Of a stretch of DNA of 64,000 nt, positions 48,185 to 60,368 are shown piece after piece (within the stretch, counting starts at the first letter, position 1; every line of letters starts with the position of its first letter). The notes below the pieces were generated by a model, which did not search any database, had not been told where the DNA came from, and saw nothing but the letters and a program-made list of their open reading frames with translations. The stretch is from Nymphaea colorata (lineage: Eukaryota; Streptophyta; Magnoliopsida; Nymphaeales; Nymphaeaceae): the NCBI RefSeq assembly GCF_008831285.2, contig NC_045139.1, forward strand, positions 14,924,354 to 14,988,353. Reading direction: 5' to 3'. The translations under genes were made by a program, and so were the position numbers.

Positions 48185-49584
48185 GACAATCACAGGAAGG
48201 ACTTGGCAACTTTGTTCAGTGGATCAGGCGGCGACCTGATCGTCTCTCTTGTGAGGGTTACTGTTACATTAACACCTGTTTGCCTGTTTTTGCTATGCTG
48301 AAAAATGTGAGGACTTCCAAAAGCACCTGCCCTTTAATCACTTTGATATGTTGGCTGCTCTGATTCTTCCTTTTCTTGAAATTTTGTCTCTTTCTATTTG
48401 AAAGATTGTGTTCATACCTGCCGGATTCTGCCACCACGTGCCTAACTGCAAACTCTGTAGCCTCTTAGAATTATCAAGTCTGAAGCCGACCCCCTGTTCG
48501 GGTGTTTCTGGTGTTGAGTTCACCCCACATATTTGGGACAATGAAACGTTCTGGGGTGGGGGGGAGGGTTGTCTCACTTGTGGAACGCCCGTGTTCACAA
48601 CCCCTGGAATGGCACTCCAGGAAACGGGAAACACCCTGCCTTTGGCCCTCCTGTTATCTGAAAATGAGCCTTGCATCACCAAGCCCCTGTCACCATCCTG
48701 TCTCATGTCTTCGGTTTCTCCTTCCTCTCATCGACCTTGTTCCCCTTTTTTCAAAAAAATTGGAAAAATATTTTCTACAGATTAAAAAATAACGAATCTA
48801 TATCTTTGCGTCCAAACGCTAGCAAGGAATGGAAAATTTATGAATTGGACCCACGTCATGTGTTTCCCTGCCTGAATATTTCCTTTGCTTTGTACAAAAA
48901 TATAAAATATCTAAGGGATTGTAAATGATGACTAGCGAGATAGGTCCACTAAGGTTTCGGGTCATAACTATATTTGTTTGTTATGTACAGCTAATACAAG
49001 CTCTTGGTGTTGTATTTCTTGAAGAATGATTCGAGTATGAGCAGAGAGATAAATTGGAATGTCAAAACGTGATAATTGTGGAAGCGTAGGAGCTAAAGTT
49101 CGAATCCGTGATCAAACTTGTTATCCTTGACCTTGTGTTTTCGGGCCTTTAGTTTTTCTAAGTGTAGTATATGTGAGAACAGCAGGGGAAAGGGAAGGGC
49201 CGCCCGGCCCCTAATTCTACCGTCCAAACTTAGTCAATTACAAATCGCGTGCTTGAGTCCCCAAAGTCTCCTTGGGCAGTTGCTTCCACCTTCCACATTC
49301 AACAAAGTCGTAGTCAATTACTTGATCTGAAATTCTTAATTTTAATGATTAATGCATATCGAATCCTTAGATCATTCTACTCGATGTTTCTTTTTTTTTC
49401 TTTTTAATGTACTTAAGAAAATCTAATTGCATAGATCAACGGAAAATGCAAAAAAAGACAACAAAAAAAAAGGAAAAAGAAATCAGATATAGTTGTGTGT
49501 AAGAACACTTGTAAGCAAACGGGCATTCGAGTGGGATGCATCTGATTTATCAGATGCTCGTATATTCGGATTCAAATTGATATA

Positions 49585-49800
49585 TTAATGTGACTGAAGA
49601 GAGATATGTACTATATTCGAATTTGACTTTTAAATTCACAACGAAGTCCAAATCCCACTTTTAAATTCACAATCGACACATTTTGACATGTTAAAATTTA
49701 TTCTGGATTTTGGAAGTAGGAAAATTTAACGAGCCATATTAATGCTTATTGTCCGGTCAGATTTTTATTTAAAACTGAATATGAAGCTGATCTGACTTTT
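49585..49800. repeat. Dispersed AT-rich repeat, copy B
   Basis: It shares 'tatattcgaatttgac', 'tttaaattcacaa' (twice) and 'cagatttttatttaaaact' with copies A and C. The right part contains a small inverted pair GTCAGAT/ATCTGAC. It has no coding capacity. Confidence 0.5.
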
Positions 49801-52578
49801 TAATAGGATGTCTTTTTTTTTTAACATATCCAGCTTTTCTGAAGTAATTCGGTCAGATGACCAACCCGAATGCGCTTTATTAACATTCCTAAATACAATC
49901 CACTTTATGAGTTTCTCAAACGAACAATTTAACTCTCCCCGTTTTCAAAGGCTTGATGAAATTATGTTTTTCACTAACCATATGCTTGATATTGTGAAAA
50001 TAAATGCTAAATATATCGATAGGATCTTATTTAGGAAACATATACACATAAAGAATAATGTGAAGTGAATATAGGCTGTTCGATCAACTTAGTTGATGCG
50101 GGGTGCCACTTATGAACTTACTGCTGAAGAAGGTGGATATTAACTACCATATTGACTTTTAAAAGTAGCTTTAATGTAAACGAATGACTCCCCAATTTAA
50201 TCTGGAACCGAATCAACGAAATGAGAGCTTATCACTCCATCCTTCCACTCTTTTAGTTTAAATTTTGGCGACACTTACTTTTTCTATTTTTCTTCTCTGC
50301 TTCAATGGGTTTGGTGCAGTGAACTTGAGAAATCACGAGCGGCAAGAAAAGGTGCAAGGCAGCCAAAAAACAAAGGTATCCATAAGGGCCAAGGTCAGAG
50401 AGAGCTCAGACTCTGTCCATGTCGTTCTCTCTTGATCCTTCTGCCGAGATTCTCTTCCCCAATCTCACGCCCCATGCACGCCTCTGTGATCTAAAGTCCC
50501 AAGGCGTCTGCTTCCCCTCAGCAGCTTGCAGGTTTTAAGAATATTCTGCTGCCACCTTCCCCAAGACATTCCACCAATTTTATAATTCTCCAAACATCTG
50601 TTTGATCAACGATACAGACACAGTATGTGCGCACGGTTTGAAAAGATGGAGCCCAATAATAGATCTACGTCAGTAGATAGACATCTGCAAGATTCAATTC
50701 CTTCCCATAAATTTTCTGTATTCATTCAAAGCTGTAGATCGATCCTTTCTCCTTTTAATGTTGAAATGGAAAGAAAAAAGCATCAAGTTACCCCCATTTT
50801 GGGTCTTCACCGTTATGATGATGATACTGATAGTGATCAAACGGGGCGTTTTTCAAGTTTCTTTTCCCATCATATTCTACATTTAAAAAAATAGACATGG
50901 ACATTGACATGTTGTTGAGATATTAATTGTAGTGACGACCATCACCATCATCATCATGATCATCAGCAAGAGAGGATTCCCCACTTGCCAATTATGCTTT
51001 TTAATTAGATGTTGCCACTAGAAATTCCAATTCCTTATCTGCAGCTACTAACCACCAACAACGAATGGAAAACGAAGAAAATGGTTGAAAGTAGTTCGCT
51101 CGTGATCAAAGATATCATCTAGATGGTTGATTTATTATTGTCACTTGATAAAGAGAACTGAAGTTACTGACACCATATTATCCAAATAAACTGAACGCAC
51201 CTTGTTCCGGCGAACAGAGCTGTCCATTTGGCCAGGATGTCATGTGTTCCGTCAAACACGTCATTCTAGGGGCAGCCAAACACACAACCGCTTCCTACCC
51301 ATTTGAAATGAGAGCGAAAACTAGAGTTCTGATGGACTTCGGTGCGTTATGAACTATTTTTTACTAGGAGCTCGCTCAAATCACATTTGGCCTCTTACAT
51401 AGTTGAGCCTTGCTGTGTGTTTGTTTGGGTAAAGGTTATTGTCATCCGAGTATTGAGGAGGCGTGACCAGAGCTACAGCAAATAAAAGAAGCTTAGTCAA
51501 ATGGTCTCTGTGTTCTCAAGATTTAATCATCACCAACAAGAAAATCGCGTCTTGGTTTAGTTTTTTTGTGTCTCTACTACTACATAACTAGTCACATACA
51601 AGATTATTTTCTCTCGGAAGGCTTGGGTCAAAGATAGATAGCGCCCGTCATAAATGACAATCATGCGTTTCTGCTTCAACACAAGCCACGGCTCAATATT
51701 GGACGCAACTTGAAATTATTTTATCTGCCTCCGCGAACAGATTCATACCTATAATCTCCTAACGCTTGTAAGAAATCCATGGTGGCACAGTAGAAAAAGT
51801 AGGTCCCCGCAAGATGAGCTCCTAAAGTAAACCACATGGATGGATACAGGTCGCCATCAAAATGAGGTTTGGAATCTTCCCAAGACCTTGTTTCTTGGCT
51901 CATCCCGCTTGTGACAATTTTAAACGATGCTTTGGAGGCAAAATGTTGTTTTGCCTCCAAAACATCGATTGAGACGTAATGGTCAGAATTGGATATATAT
52001 ATGAAAAAACCTAAGTTTTAACATGTAACCTAACTTTAACAATAATTAAATATATACGAGTAGAGCAATGGAAGAAACAAAAAGGTCATACACAGAATAA
52101 TGGCACAGTGTGCAAAACTTGGGAACGCATTTTAGCTTATAAGAAATTGAACATGGAAGATGACAACCAGAGTAGATACATCCACACAGATGATCTGAAA
52201 CGTAACACAAGTGCGGTGCGGCATATCTTAAGACGAGAAAAGAAAGAAGAGAACCGAACAAGATAATAAAAGGGAAGTTGAATTCAAATGGCTGAAGGCT
52301 TCTTACCCACCGCCATCCCTTCCACTTGGTTCGAGGAAAGCTTGCGTTGGTGGAACCCACCTTTTTCGTCCCCGACTGGGTTATCTCACAGGGGCTTCCG
52401 CTTCTCCCTCCCTCTCCCTCTCTCTCTTTTCTCCATTTCAAACTGCAGCCGACGCCAACGTTGCACCCGCGAGGTAACCAAGCGACGGAATGCCCACCGG
52501 AGAATGCTGCCTTCTAAATTTCAGGCCGGCGTAGATTGCCTCCTCGGGCACCACCTGCTGCTTCCTTCCCGGAGTTTG

Positions 52579-53841
52579 ATGAATCCAAGGCTTTTCTTTC
52601 TCCTCGCTCTCCTTTCGGTAGCGTGGACACCTTGCCGATCGCAGCCGCCCTCTCCAGGCAGCGATACCGTGTCGTTCAAGCCCAGCATCGCGGTGATAGT
52701 CGGCGTCCTTTCCATCATGTTCTCCCTCACCTTCCTGCTCCTCATCTATGCCAAATTCTGTCAGATTCCCGGTCGAGCTGCCGGTTTTTACGCAGTGAAC
52801 GAGGACCAGGTGCTTCCTCGAACGCGGACGGGGCGCGAGTCTGGCGTGGACCGGCGGATCGTGGAGTCGCTTCCTTTCTTCCTGTTCTCGGCTCTCAGGG
52901 GATCCAAGGAAGGCCTGGAGTGCTCCGTCTGCCTGTCGAGATTCGACGACAAGGAGGTTCTCCGGCTCCTGCCGAAGTGCAAGCACGCCTTCCACATCAC
53001 CTGCATCGACCGGTGGCTCGAGAGTCACTCGAGCTGCCCGCTTTGCCGCCGGCAGGTCGAGTCCGCCGACCTACTACTCGCGCACTCGTCTCGCATCTCC
53101 CGCAACCCCTCCAATCTCACGGATGACGCCGGCATCGAGCTGTTCGTCCGGCGGGAGGAGGCCGAGGCCGAGGGATCATCGTCGCTGTCGTCGTTCAGGC
53201 TCGGGAGCTTTCGGCAAGTACGGGAGAAGGTCAAGGAGGAGCCGCTTCTCGAGCCGGAGTCCGCCGCGGACCCGCGCTTCCTTCACCGGTTCAAGCACCG
53301 GATCATAATTTCTGACGTGGTCTACAAGCACAGGTGGAGCGACGTCAACTCCGCCGATCTAATGCTGCTGAACTCGGAGATGCTCCGCGACGGCACAAGC
53401 AAGCGGTTCTCCGCCACCGCGGCAGAGTCCGTGAGCGACCAGATCGGATCCGGGGAGCCCTTGCCGGAATCCGGCGATAAGATCAGGAAGATCAAGGTAG
53501 AGATGGAGAAGAAGAGGCTTCTGGAGATGAAGGCCAGCAAGCTCAAACCGGACAATTCAGCGCTTCCGTCATCGTTATCTTCTCCTTCCTCGCCGTCGTC
53601 TCCGGCCATCGCCGGCGATGCTGCGAGAGTCGTGCCGGGAAAACGGTCGATGTCAGAGATCGTGAACGTGGCAAGGTTTTTGGATCTCGGGGCGAAGATC
53701 CGGACGAAGGAAATGAACCCGGATGATGGGGTTGGGAACGAGGACAGCGTGCGGAAGGTGTGGCTGCCAATCGCCAGGAGGACGGTGCTGTGGTTTACGG
53801 GGAGGGAGAGAAGGTCTCAGCCAGGGAATTCCCTCGTTTGA
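52579..53841 (+). CDS. ATL42: ATL42-like RING-H2 E3 ubiquitin ligase, 420 aa
   Basis: An intronless frame, as is usual for ATLs. MNPRLFFLLALLSVAW is a signal peptide, and residues about 36-58 (PSIAVIVGVLSIMFSLTFLL) form a transmembrane helix. The GLD-like block SGVDRRIVESLPFFLFSAL spans about 88-106. The RING-H2 has all eight ligands: C115, C118, C134, H136, H139, C142, C153, C156, with the ATL-type proline before the last pair and W at CIDRWL. The long C-terminal region keeps the ATL42-specific blocks HRFKHRIIISDVVYKHRW, SADLMLLNSEML and VWLPIARRTVLWF. The protein should be a membrane-anchored ligase with a cytosolic RING that works with UBC4/5-type E2 enzymes; the targets are unknown. The frame is open up to an ATG at 52288, but the extra 97 residues would bury the signal peptide, so 52579 is preferred. 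The frame is strongly GC-rich at third positions. Confidence 0.93.
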   Translation: MNPRLFFLLALLSVAWTPCRSQPPSPGSDTVSFKPSIAVIVGVLSIMFSLTFLLLIYAKFCQIPGRAAGFYAVNEDQVLPRTRTGRESGVDRRIVESLPFFLFSALRGSKEGLECSVCLSRFDDKEVLRLLPKCKHAFHITCIDRWLESHSSCPLCRRQVESADLLLAHSSRISRNPSNLTDDAGIELFVRREEAEAEGSSSLSSFRLGSFRQVREKVKEEPLLEPESAADPRFLHRFKHRIIISDVVYKHRWSDVNSADLMLLNSEMLRDGTSKRFSATAAESVSDQIGSGEPLPESGDKIRKIKVEMEKKRLLEMKASKLKPDNSALPSSLSSPSSPSSPAIAGDAARVVPGKRSMSEIVNVARFLDLGAKIRTKEMNPDDGVGNEDSVRKVWLPIARRTVLWFTGRERRSQPGNSLV

Positions 53842-56154
53842 GAACCCGTCGTTTGGATATCGTGGAATTGGTTTTCCTCCCGCAGCTCTGCCTCCTCAGC
53901 CATCGTCGCATGGCACGCGGGATTCGCAATTCCACATGCCACTCTTTCCCAACGATTCCGTTAGGTTGCGTGAAATCGTGTTTGACTTCCCAGGAATCCC
54001 CGATTCCGGGCGTTAGAATTCCTTTATCATTATTTTTAAGGCCGGTTAGAACGAGGGACTATTAATTCCGGATCCTGGATCGGATTCAATTTCCCCCCTT
54101 TTGTAAATCTCAAACATTTGAAACAACCGCCAAGGACTTGAGGTTGTCCGTCACAATTCCCTAGCCATGGATTTCCGTGTCCAACAACAGCATGCATCCA
54201 AACAGATGACAAAGAAAAAAAAAAAGCGGAACATTCTTTATTGTTAATTTCAATCATATTGGCGTGCTTGCATGTACGCTTTCTTGGTATTTTTGGGATT
54301 TGACAATTCTTCCTTGCGTGTCCTAATGATTTTGTATATGTATTACTTTTTAATGGCAGGTTGCTAACGGTCATAGTTTAAAGATGATTACGTTTTTATC
54401 GGTGTCTGTATCAATCGCGATAGAATAACGAGGGAGCATCAATGTATTGCACGCGCCAGTCGACTTCAAGATAACGTAGCGTGAAAGACGATTAGCCCGA
54501 AAAGAATGGGTTTCCAATTAATCGCCTCTACAGATGAAGAATTGCTTGATCAACTACACCCGTGGCTCAGTAACCTCTCCCTCTTTTTCATCTTTTTTTT
54601 TTTCTTTATTCTAAGATTTAATACTCATATTGGCATAAATATGATCATTATTCACACCCCATGCAGCACGCATGTGAATATGATCACGGGTTTGAGTCTA
54701 CCAAATTTGATCCTGGTTTTGGTTCTGTTCATGCCTAAACGTATTTATATGTTCATATTGTTGAATGTTGCTTTGTAGTACTGCAAGCTTGTTATAGAAA
54801 AAGCATGCAGAAAAAAAAAAATCCAATTTTCTTTTGAAAAATTCTGACGATTTTTTCTATTAAAGTATCGAGGATTTTTTTTTTTTCATGGAGATCCAAC
54901 ATATCTTATTAAATAATCAGACCGAGTTCATTGATTGCCAAAGCAATGGGTACAGTAAAGAACAATTCTGATCAATTGGCGAGCTTCAAAGGGGCGCATG
55001 TGATGACGGGTTTGAACCTTTTGGATCCTGGACCACCCTCCCTACGCCCTTTCCCAAGCATAAGTACAGAAAGACCATCAAACACCATCTGAACTAATTC
55101 ACATTTGATTCCCTTTTCTATGTCAAAACAAGGGGAATGAAATATCAGACTGCTCTTTGTGGTTTGACTTGTTCTTTGAGAATGAATCTCTACCAGTGTG
55201 AAAATGAATGGTGATTCTAATTATTACACATTCATGAAAGTCGTTTTATTCGTTATTATGATTGACGGTTGAGAGAAAAATAAGAAAGGATTGGCATTTG
55301 TTGATGGGGCCGGAAAACTCGATATGTCTTCATAAGCCACGGCGGTGGGGCTCTTAACGCGTGATTAGTTGGTAGTATTCAATGAAAAGATGGACATGTT
55401 TTCTTTCATTTTGATTTGGATTCATTAGAAACTTAAACTTGTTTCAAATCAATTACTATATTATTAGGAAAGATGACGGAGGGACCATAGAGACGGTCCC
55501 GGCGTGACAAAGATTGCCGTTGAAAGCAACGGCGTGGCGTGCAAATCCGAGAAACGCACAAATAGGAAGGAAGGAAGGGGCCGAGAGGTGGATATGGCCC
55601 GATCTAGAGATCCATCTCAAAGGGGGAACGGAACGGTCCACGTAATGGGCAAAAAATTAAGAAATATCAGGATGACAGGACATGGATATTGGAGGATTTT
55701 GCACGTCACCTCTGCAAGAACAATCCTACTTTTATTTTCAGGTGATTTTAATGGCTGAAAGGAAGTGTGGGTCCGACCCGGAGGGCCCGAGATGATCAGA
55801 TCAATGTCCAAGTTCCTCATCCGGGTCAACGCACTCACAAAGCTAATTATGGAGCCTTTGCACAATGCAAAGGGTTCAGGAATGTCACATGCACCGCCCG
55901 AACATACAAATATATGTATATATTCAAATTTTCCAGTACCAATAATCCTATTTCTTAGCAACAGCCTTTTTAATTTGTATTCATTTGACAACATCTAACA
56001 CTTGGCAGATTGGACTTTGTATATATGCTCACCGATTTTTGAGATAGATGAGCCATGCATGCATACATGCATTGGATCTCATCTTCATGAATTTTTAAAA
56101 GAAACTTATCCCTTGTTCAAAAGATGCATGGATTAAGGGGGATCTTAAACAAAT

Positions 56155-56188
56155 GACTTTAAAATCTGCAGTTTAACAGATTTAAAGT
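56155..56188. other. Short perfect-stem hairpin
   Basis: ACTTTAAAATCTG and CAGATTTAAAGT are near-perfect inverse complements separated by a short loop. It may be a chance AT-rich palindrome or the core of a decayed element. Confidence 0.4.
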
Positions 56189-56609
56189 GGCTCATTTATA
56201 AGATTTGACACACAAGTATATCACATGTTCGGATCGCATGATCTACTCCTGGACCCCAATTGGGTGTTGTAGAACAGCTTGATCTACAACCGCATATATA
56301 ACAGGCGTTGGGACAGTGACCAATGGATTGGGCAGATCCAACGATGGAGCGAGCTCTAAGTAAATACTTAGGATAGTGCCATCACTAGATGTGACTCGTT
56401 ATGCTAATTGCCTTGACATTTATAAAGGCCGGATGATGACCGCCACATCGCACCTCCACCACAACTCAACAACGGCGACGGTCACGTTTTAGCGTCAGCA
56501 CCAAATGCTCGTTACCGGATGTGTCCAAGAGAAGCCCAATCAAGTTCAACAACTCTCTTTTTTTTTTTGGGTTGCCCAAAAAAATCTGTCCTCATCGTAT
56601 ATCTTTTAG

Positions 56610-56612
<3 letters not shown>

Positions 56613-56641
<29 letters not shown>
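56613..56641. repeat. (AT)n microsatellite
   Basis: An AT run of about 14 units in intergenic DNA. Confidence 0.9.
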
Positions 56642-56646
<5 letters not shown>

Positions 56647-57887
56647 TCATTGAAAAACAGCTGCCACGTGAGTATTAATAATAGTTTATCATGCAACGAT
56701 AGTTTATAGTGTTTTTGACAATGATTCGTGATGCTTTTAGTAATATATTTTTAATTTATAACCATTTCACACACGATAGCTTAAGATTATATATGTGTGT
56801 CTCAAATGTAGATGTAAATAGATTGGATTGGGGGGACATAACGAACTAATTAATCCACATTTCTTTTACTATATGCATAGGCGCATTCTTGGAGATAATG
56901 CCTGCGAAAATGAAATTCAGTGTTGAATTTTTGGACTTTTCTTAATACTGAAAACCTTGCGGTCCAAACTCTAAATGGCATTGATTAGATAACGCGCAAA
57001 ACCTGGTTAAAAAGAAGCAAATTGTTTTTGACAAAGTATGGCTAAAAAAACTTGGATTTAATTTGACTTTGTTTTATATTTGGAAAAAACTTTATAAAGT
57101 AAAATATAAAATAACCATTTCGACCGCCCACCGGCCTGAAGAAGGGAGCACCGACAGGTCGTGGACTTTTTTCGTTGGGAGAGAGTTGGACATTTGAACA
57201 AAGAAAACAAGATTTTTCTTTAGAGAATCTAATTGGAAATCAAAAGTCTCCGTTTAGGTGTTTGACAATTAATTAGCAAGTGTTTTATTTCCGAAGGTTT
57301 GATGCAATGGACAAGAGGTGGAAGTCAATTCCTTGTTTTGCAAAAAGAGAAGACGCCGATATACAAATTAAAATATAGTAAGATGCCACAACGAGATAGC
57401 TAAAACAAGTCTGATATTCAGGGGTGAAGTGCCCGAGCAAAAAATTTTTCAGAATTAAAGTATCTAAAAAAAAGTTTTGACAGAGAAACAGAAATAATAA
57501 TTTTTCAAAATTTTTATATAAGAAAATAAAGTCTCAATACCGACTTTGAATGGTCGTGAACTCCTAAGTAGCTTGCAAAGGTCTCTTTACATGGATCAAA
57601 TTGATCAACTTAATTAAGCAACATTTGCAACTTCCGAATGTTTTTTGGCCACTTCTCTTCTGTATATGCAATAAGCGGGAGGATTTCGTTTTCCACCATT
57701 CTTTTTCTCATGTTCTTGACAAACATATGCGATCCCCCATTTTCTTTTCCCTCATTGTACAGTTAATTTGCTCTCTCCCTGTCTAAATTTGACCCGCAGA
57801 TCCTCAAGTTGGTGACGACTTTTATACTCGTGAATGATGAATTCATGTCATGCGGCTCTTCGCACCAAGGAGACTTACATCTTAATA

Positions 57888-58382
57888 TTAATTAACTTCA
57901 TCATCATCTTCTTCCTCTGCTTCTTCTTCTTGCTCACAATTTTCGCCTACAGTTACTGGAGTATTAGTCTTAGCTGCCTGCGGCATAACGAGTTTCAATG
58001 GTATTGATTAGTGGAAGCAAACAAGTATTGGTGCCTCTTGAGCTTGTTAAACCACTTCTATTGGGAATTTTGTTCCCTTACTGTGCATCGGGGAAGGATA
58101 TACAAGTGGACGCGGACACGCTCCATCAATAATTCCTGCATCTTTAGCTTGAGAATTGAAGACAATGAATTTGTAATTAATTTTCTCTAAATTAACTTGA
58201 ATTACAGGTGAGTCTTCACGGCGGAGCATTACGATGGCAACAGTAGTACAGTCCCCTGAGAAAGATCAGGCGATAACTCTTATATCTATATGCTGACTTT
58301 CAACTTCATTGACTTCGCAAAGCTTCTGCACCAAGTTTACTATATAAAGAAGATGGGAGTTAACGAAAATGGCAGTAGTCAT
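57888..58382 (-). pseudogene. Coding-like minus-strand frame with three stops, identity unknown
   Basis: One minus-strand frame reads for about 165 codons with only three stops (58266-58268, 58047-58049 and 58008-58010), despite AT-rich DNA. It starts MTTAIFVNSHLLYIVNLVQK, contains NEVESQHIDIRVIA, TTVAIVMLRREDSPVIQVNL and FIVFNSQAKDAGIIDGACPR, and ends in a clearly protein-like acidic tail EQEEEAEEEDDDEVN followed by a stop. The continuity of one frame through to the acidic tail suggests a decayed gene copy or retrocopy. I do not recognise the parent. A faint likeness to small Alba-domain proteins (VNL, NEVE, TTV spacing) was noted but is too weak to rely on. Confidence 0.35.
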
Positions 58383-58818
58383 CCTCAACTCTATTTATAT
58401 CTTCCAAGAACCAAAACAACGCTGACCTTCTATTATCGAGAGCCAGGTACTCCTGGGAAGGAAGAAAAAAGAAAAAAGAGATAAATCTTAGGTCCACGTT
58501 AATTTGTTCACAATGGTGCACCATGAATTAAAATTACGTCAGTTCGAGAAGGCATGGAAAATATTCTTGTGCGCATGAAGGAACGCTTGATTTTGACGTG
58601 CAGAGACATCAAACTTTCAACGATTTGTATATATGTTTAAAAGAATTTCTAAGAAGAAGAAAAGGGATCGAGGCGGAGAACAATGTCAATGGTATGGTTC
58701 GCAGCCAATAATATAATACAAAAAGGAAAATCTGCAAGAGATTTGCAGAAGGTTCACCAGATTTGCTTCTATGAAATCCTCCCCAAAGAACTGAAAGAAC
58801 AATTGACAGCGAGCAGAG

Positions 58819-59553
58819 ATGGTTTCATCTGCTCTTCTGCTTTGGTTTATCTTGCCCTTCGCTTTAGCTCGGCAGGAGCATCAGCAACAGGAATCGCAGG
58901 AAGCCTACCAAACTGCCGTTGCACTGTACTTTCTATCCTTCACTACATCCTTCTTCTTCTTTCTCTTTCTTTCTGTGCTGTGCATACGGTGGCGCATATC
59001 GAGGCGCGCCGCCTCCCACGTAGATGGCAACATCCTTCTTCACGTCGTCCAATCCGTGAATTCACGGCGAACTTCCGGAATCGACGAGAACCTCATCAAA
59101 TCTCTGCCTCTGTTTCAGTTCTCAACTCTCGGCTGCTCAAGTGATGGACCAGTGGAATGTGCCATCTGCCTTTCTAAGTTTGAATCCACAGATGATGTTC
59201 GTTTGCTGCCCAAGTGCAAGCACACGTTTCACATGCATTGTATAGATCGATGGCTTCAGCAACATTCCAACTGCCCTGTTTGCCGGCAAAAGGTTGAGGT
59301 CCAGGACTCCTCTCCTTCTATACCTTTACCTGAGATGCAGAGTTCAGGCCTGATGGAACAAGGAACAACTCAAAGCCCTAATGGGGAATCTTTGAACAGA
59401 GACCGTGGAGGATCTGCAGTCGGAGACAATAGAGATGCACAAACACCAGTTAGAACAGTAGAGGATCACCTTCTTGATCGACGCCTTATGCAACAGTTGC
59501 AATCCTATGGAATAGAATCTGTATGTTCGTCAAGTGATCAATTCTTACAGTAA
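58819..59553 (+). CDS. Short ATL-type RING-H2 protein, tandem copy 1, 244 aa
   Basis: A single-exon frame. Residues 1-18 (MVSSALLLWFILPFALAR) are a signal peptide, and about 35-56 (ALYFLSFTTSFFFFLFLSVL) a transmembrane helix. SGIDENLIKSLPLFQFSTL (86-104) is the GLD-like block. The RING-H2 is complete: C114, C117, C133, H135, H138, C141, C152, C155, in CAICLSKFE, LLPKCKHTFHMHCIDRWLQQ and NCPVCRQKVE. The ~90-residue tail is hydrophilic and lacks the C-terminal blocks of the ATL42-like gene at 52.6 kb. It is a predicted membrane-anchored ubiquitin ligase. TATATAT at about 58628 is a possible TATA box. An overlapping frame (58683-59144) is out of phase and is not the gene. Confidence 0.93.
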   Translation: MVSSALLLWFILPFALARQEHQQQESQEAYQTAVALYFLSFTTSFFFFLFLSVLCIRWRISRRAASHVDGNILLHVVQSVNSRRTSGIDENLIKSLPLFQFSTLGCSSDGPVECAICLSKFESTDDVRLLPKCKHTFHMHCIDRWLQQHSNCPVCRQKVEVQDSSPSIPLPEMQSSGLMEQGTTQSPNGESLNRDRGGSAVGDNRDAQTPVRTVEDHLLDRRLMQQLQSYGIESVCSSSDQFLQ

Positions 59554-60368
59554 TTTTACAACTGTAAGATCAGCAGGAAGAGCAGAATGTTGGCCAGGGA
59601 GGTTCCCTAGAGCTTAGCTGGTTAATTTATAAGACTGATAATTCGGGAGAGAATCAAGCATATCAGTTCTTTTTCTCTCTATCTGTCCTGCTCTTTATGT
59701 CAATCCTATGTAAATAAGAGCAGCTTGAGTGCACATATCCAGCGAGATGCTGATATTAACATAATTCACTTGTAACTTTTTTGGCTTTAAAGAATTGCTT
59801 TATTTTACTTTTTCTTATTCCTTTCAATTATAGCATATGCTATAGCTATCTGTTGCTTGATGGTGTTCCGTCTTATCTTTTGTTCGGCTAAGGAGAGCTG
59901 CATGTTTGATTGTTGTGCTGTCGCAGATGGCAACTAATTGAGGCTTGTTGCCTGTTGGAACTCGCAGTTGCCTGCAATACTAGAGCTTTTATTCTTGCTT
60001 ATGAATTCCATGTATCTACTTGCAGGGAACTGCAAATCTTTGTACTCAAGTTAACATTGTTTATACTTGGTTAGACAGAATCAGTCAAATGGAGAGATGA
60101 GGTCATGCTGAAGTGGACAATCGTATGTGATGAAGTAGACACATAAGGGCGCCAACGCCATTGACAGGTGCTACCTAAATTTCACATGGCATGATGTATC
60201 GAGTCATTAATAACGTATTGAAAGAGACACTAAAGAAATATATGAAGGGGATGTGTTTAGTTTAGACTTTAGAAGACCGACAGTCTATAACTAATGAAGG
60301 CTGGAGGATTTGCTTCTTCCAAACCGACCATATTTTACTAGCCACACAAAGATTTGGGCAAGCAGAGA
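59554..60368. other. Spacer between tandem RING-H2 copies 1 and 2
   Basis: Contains the 3' UTR of copy 1 and the promoter of copy 2. No gene or repeat is recognised. Confidence 0.5.

Larger units (their letters stand above)
47599..52578. other. Intergenic region between NINJA and the ATL42-like gene
   Basis: The first ~450 bp is the NINJA 3' UTR. A foldback element lies at 48.1 kb and dispersed repeat copy B at 49.6 kb. No gene is recognised; frames such as 47684-48040, 48408-48785 and 50625-50894 lack conserved motifs. The last 300 bp is CT-rich and is probably the ATL42-like 5' leader. Confidence 0.5.
53842..57887. other. Intergenic region inside the RING-H2 cluster
   Basis: About 4 kb with no recognised gene. 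It is AT-rich, with poly-T and poly-A runs and one TA microsatellite. A hairpin lies at about 56155-56188. Frames at 55504-55994 have no conserved content. No RING-like remnant was seen here on either strand. Confidence 0.45.

Noticed and set aside
49090-49125. tRNA-like 'gttcgaatcc' phrase
   Set aside because: No acceptor or anticodon stem could be paired around it.
52288-52578. N-terminal extension of the ATL42-like frame to an upstream ATG
   Set aside because: It would place 97 low-complexity residues before a clear signal peptide; MNPRLFF matches the start expected for ATL42-like proteins.
58683-59144. Open frame overlapping RING copy 1 in another phase
   Set aside because: No conserved motif; it is a shadow of the RING gene and its leader.
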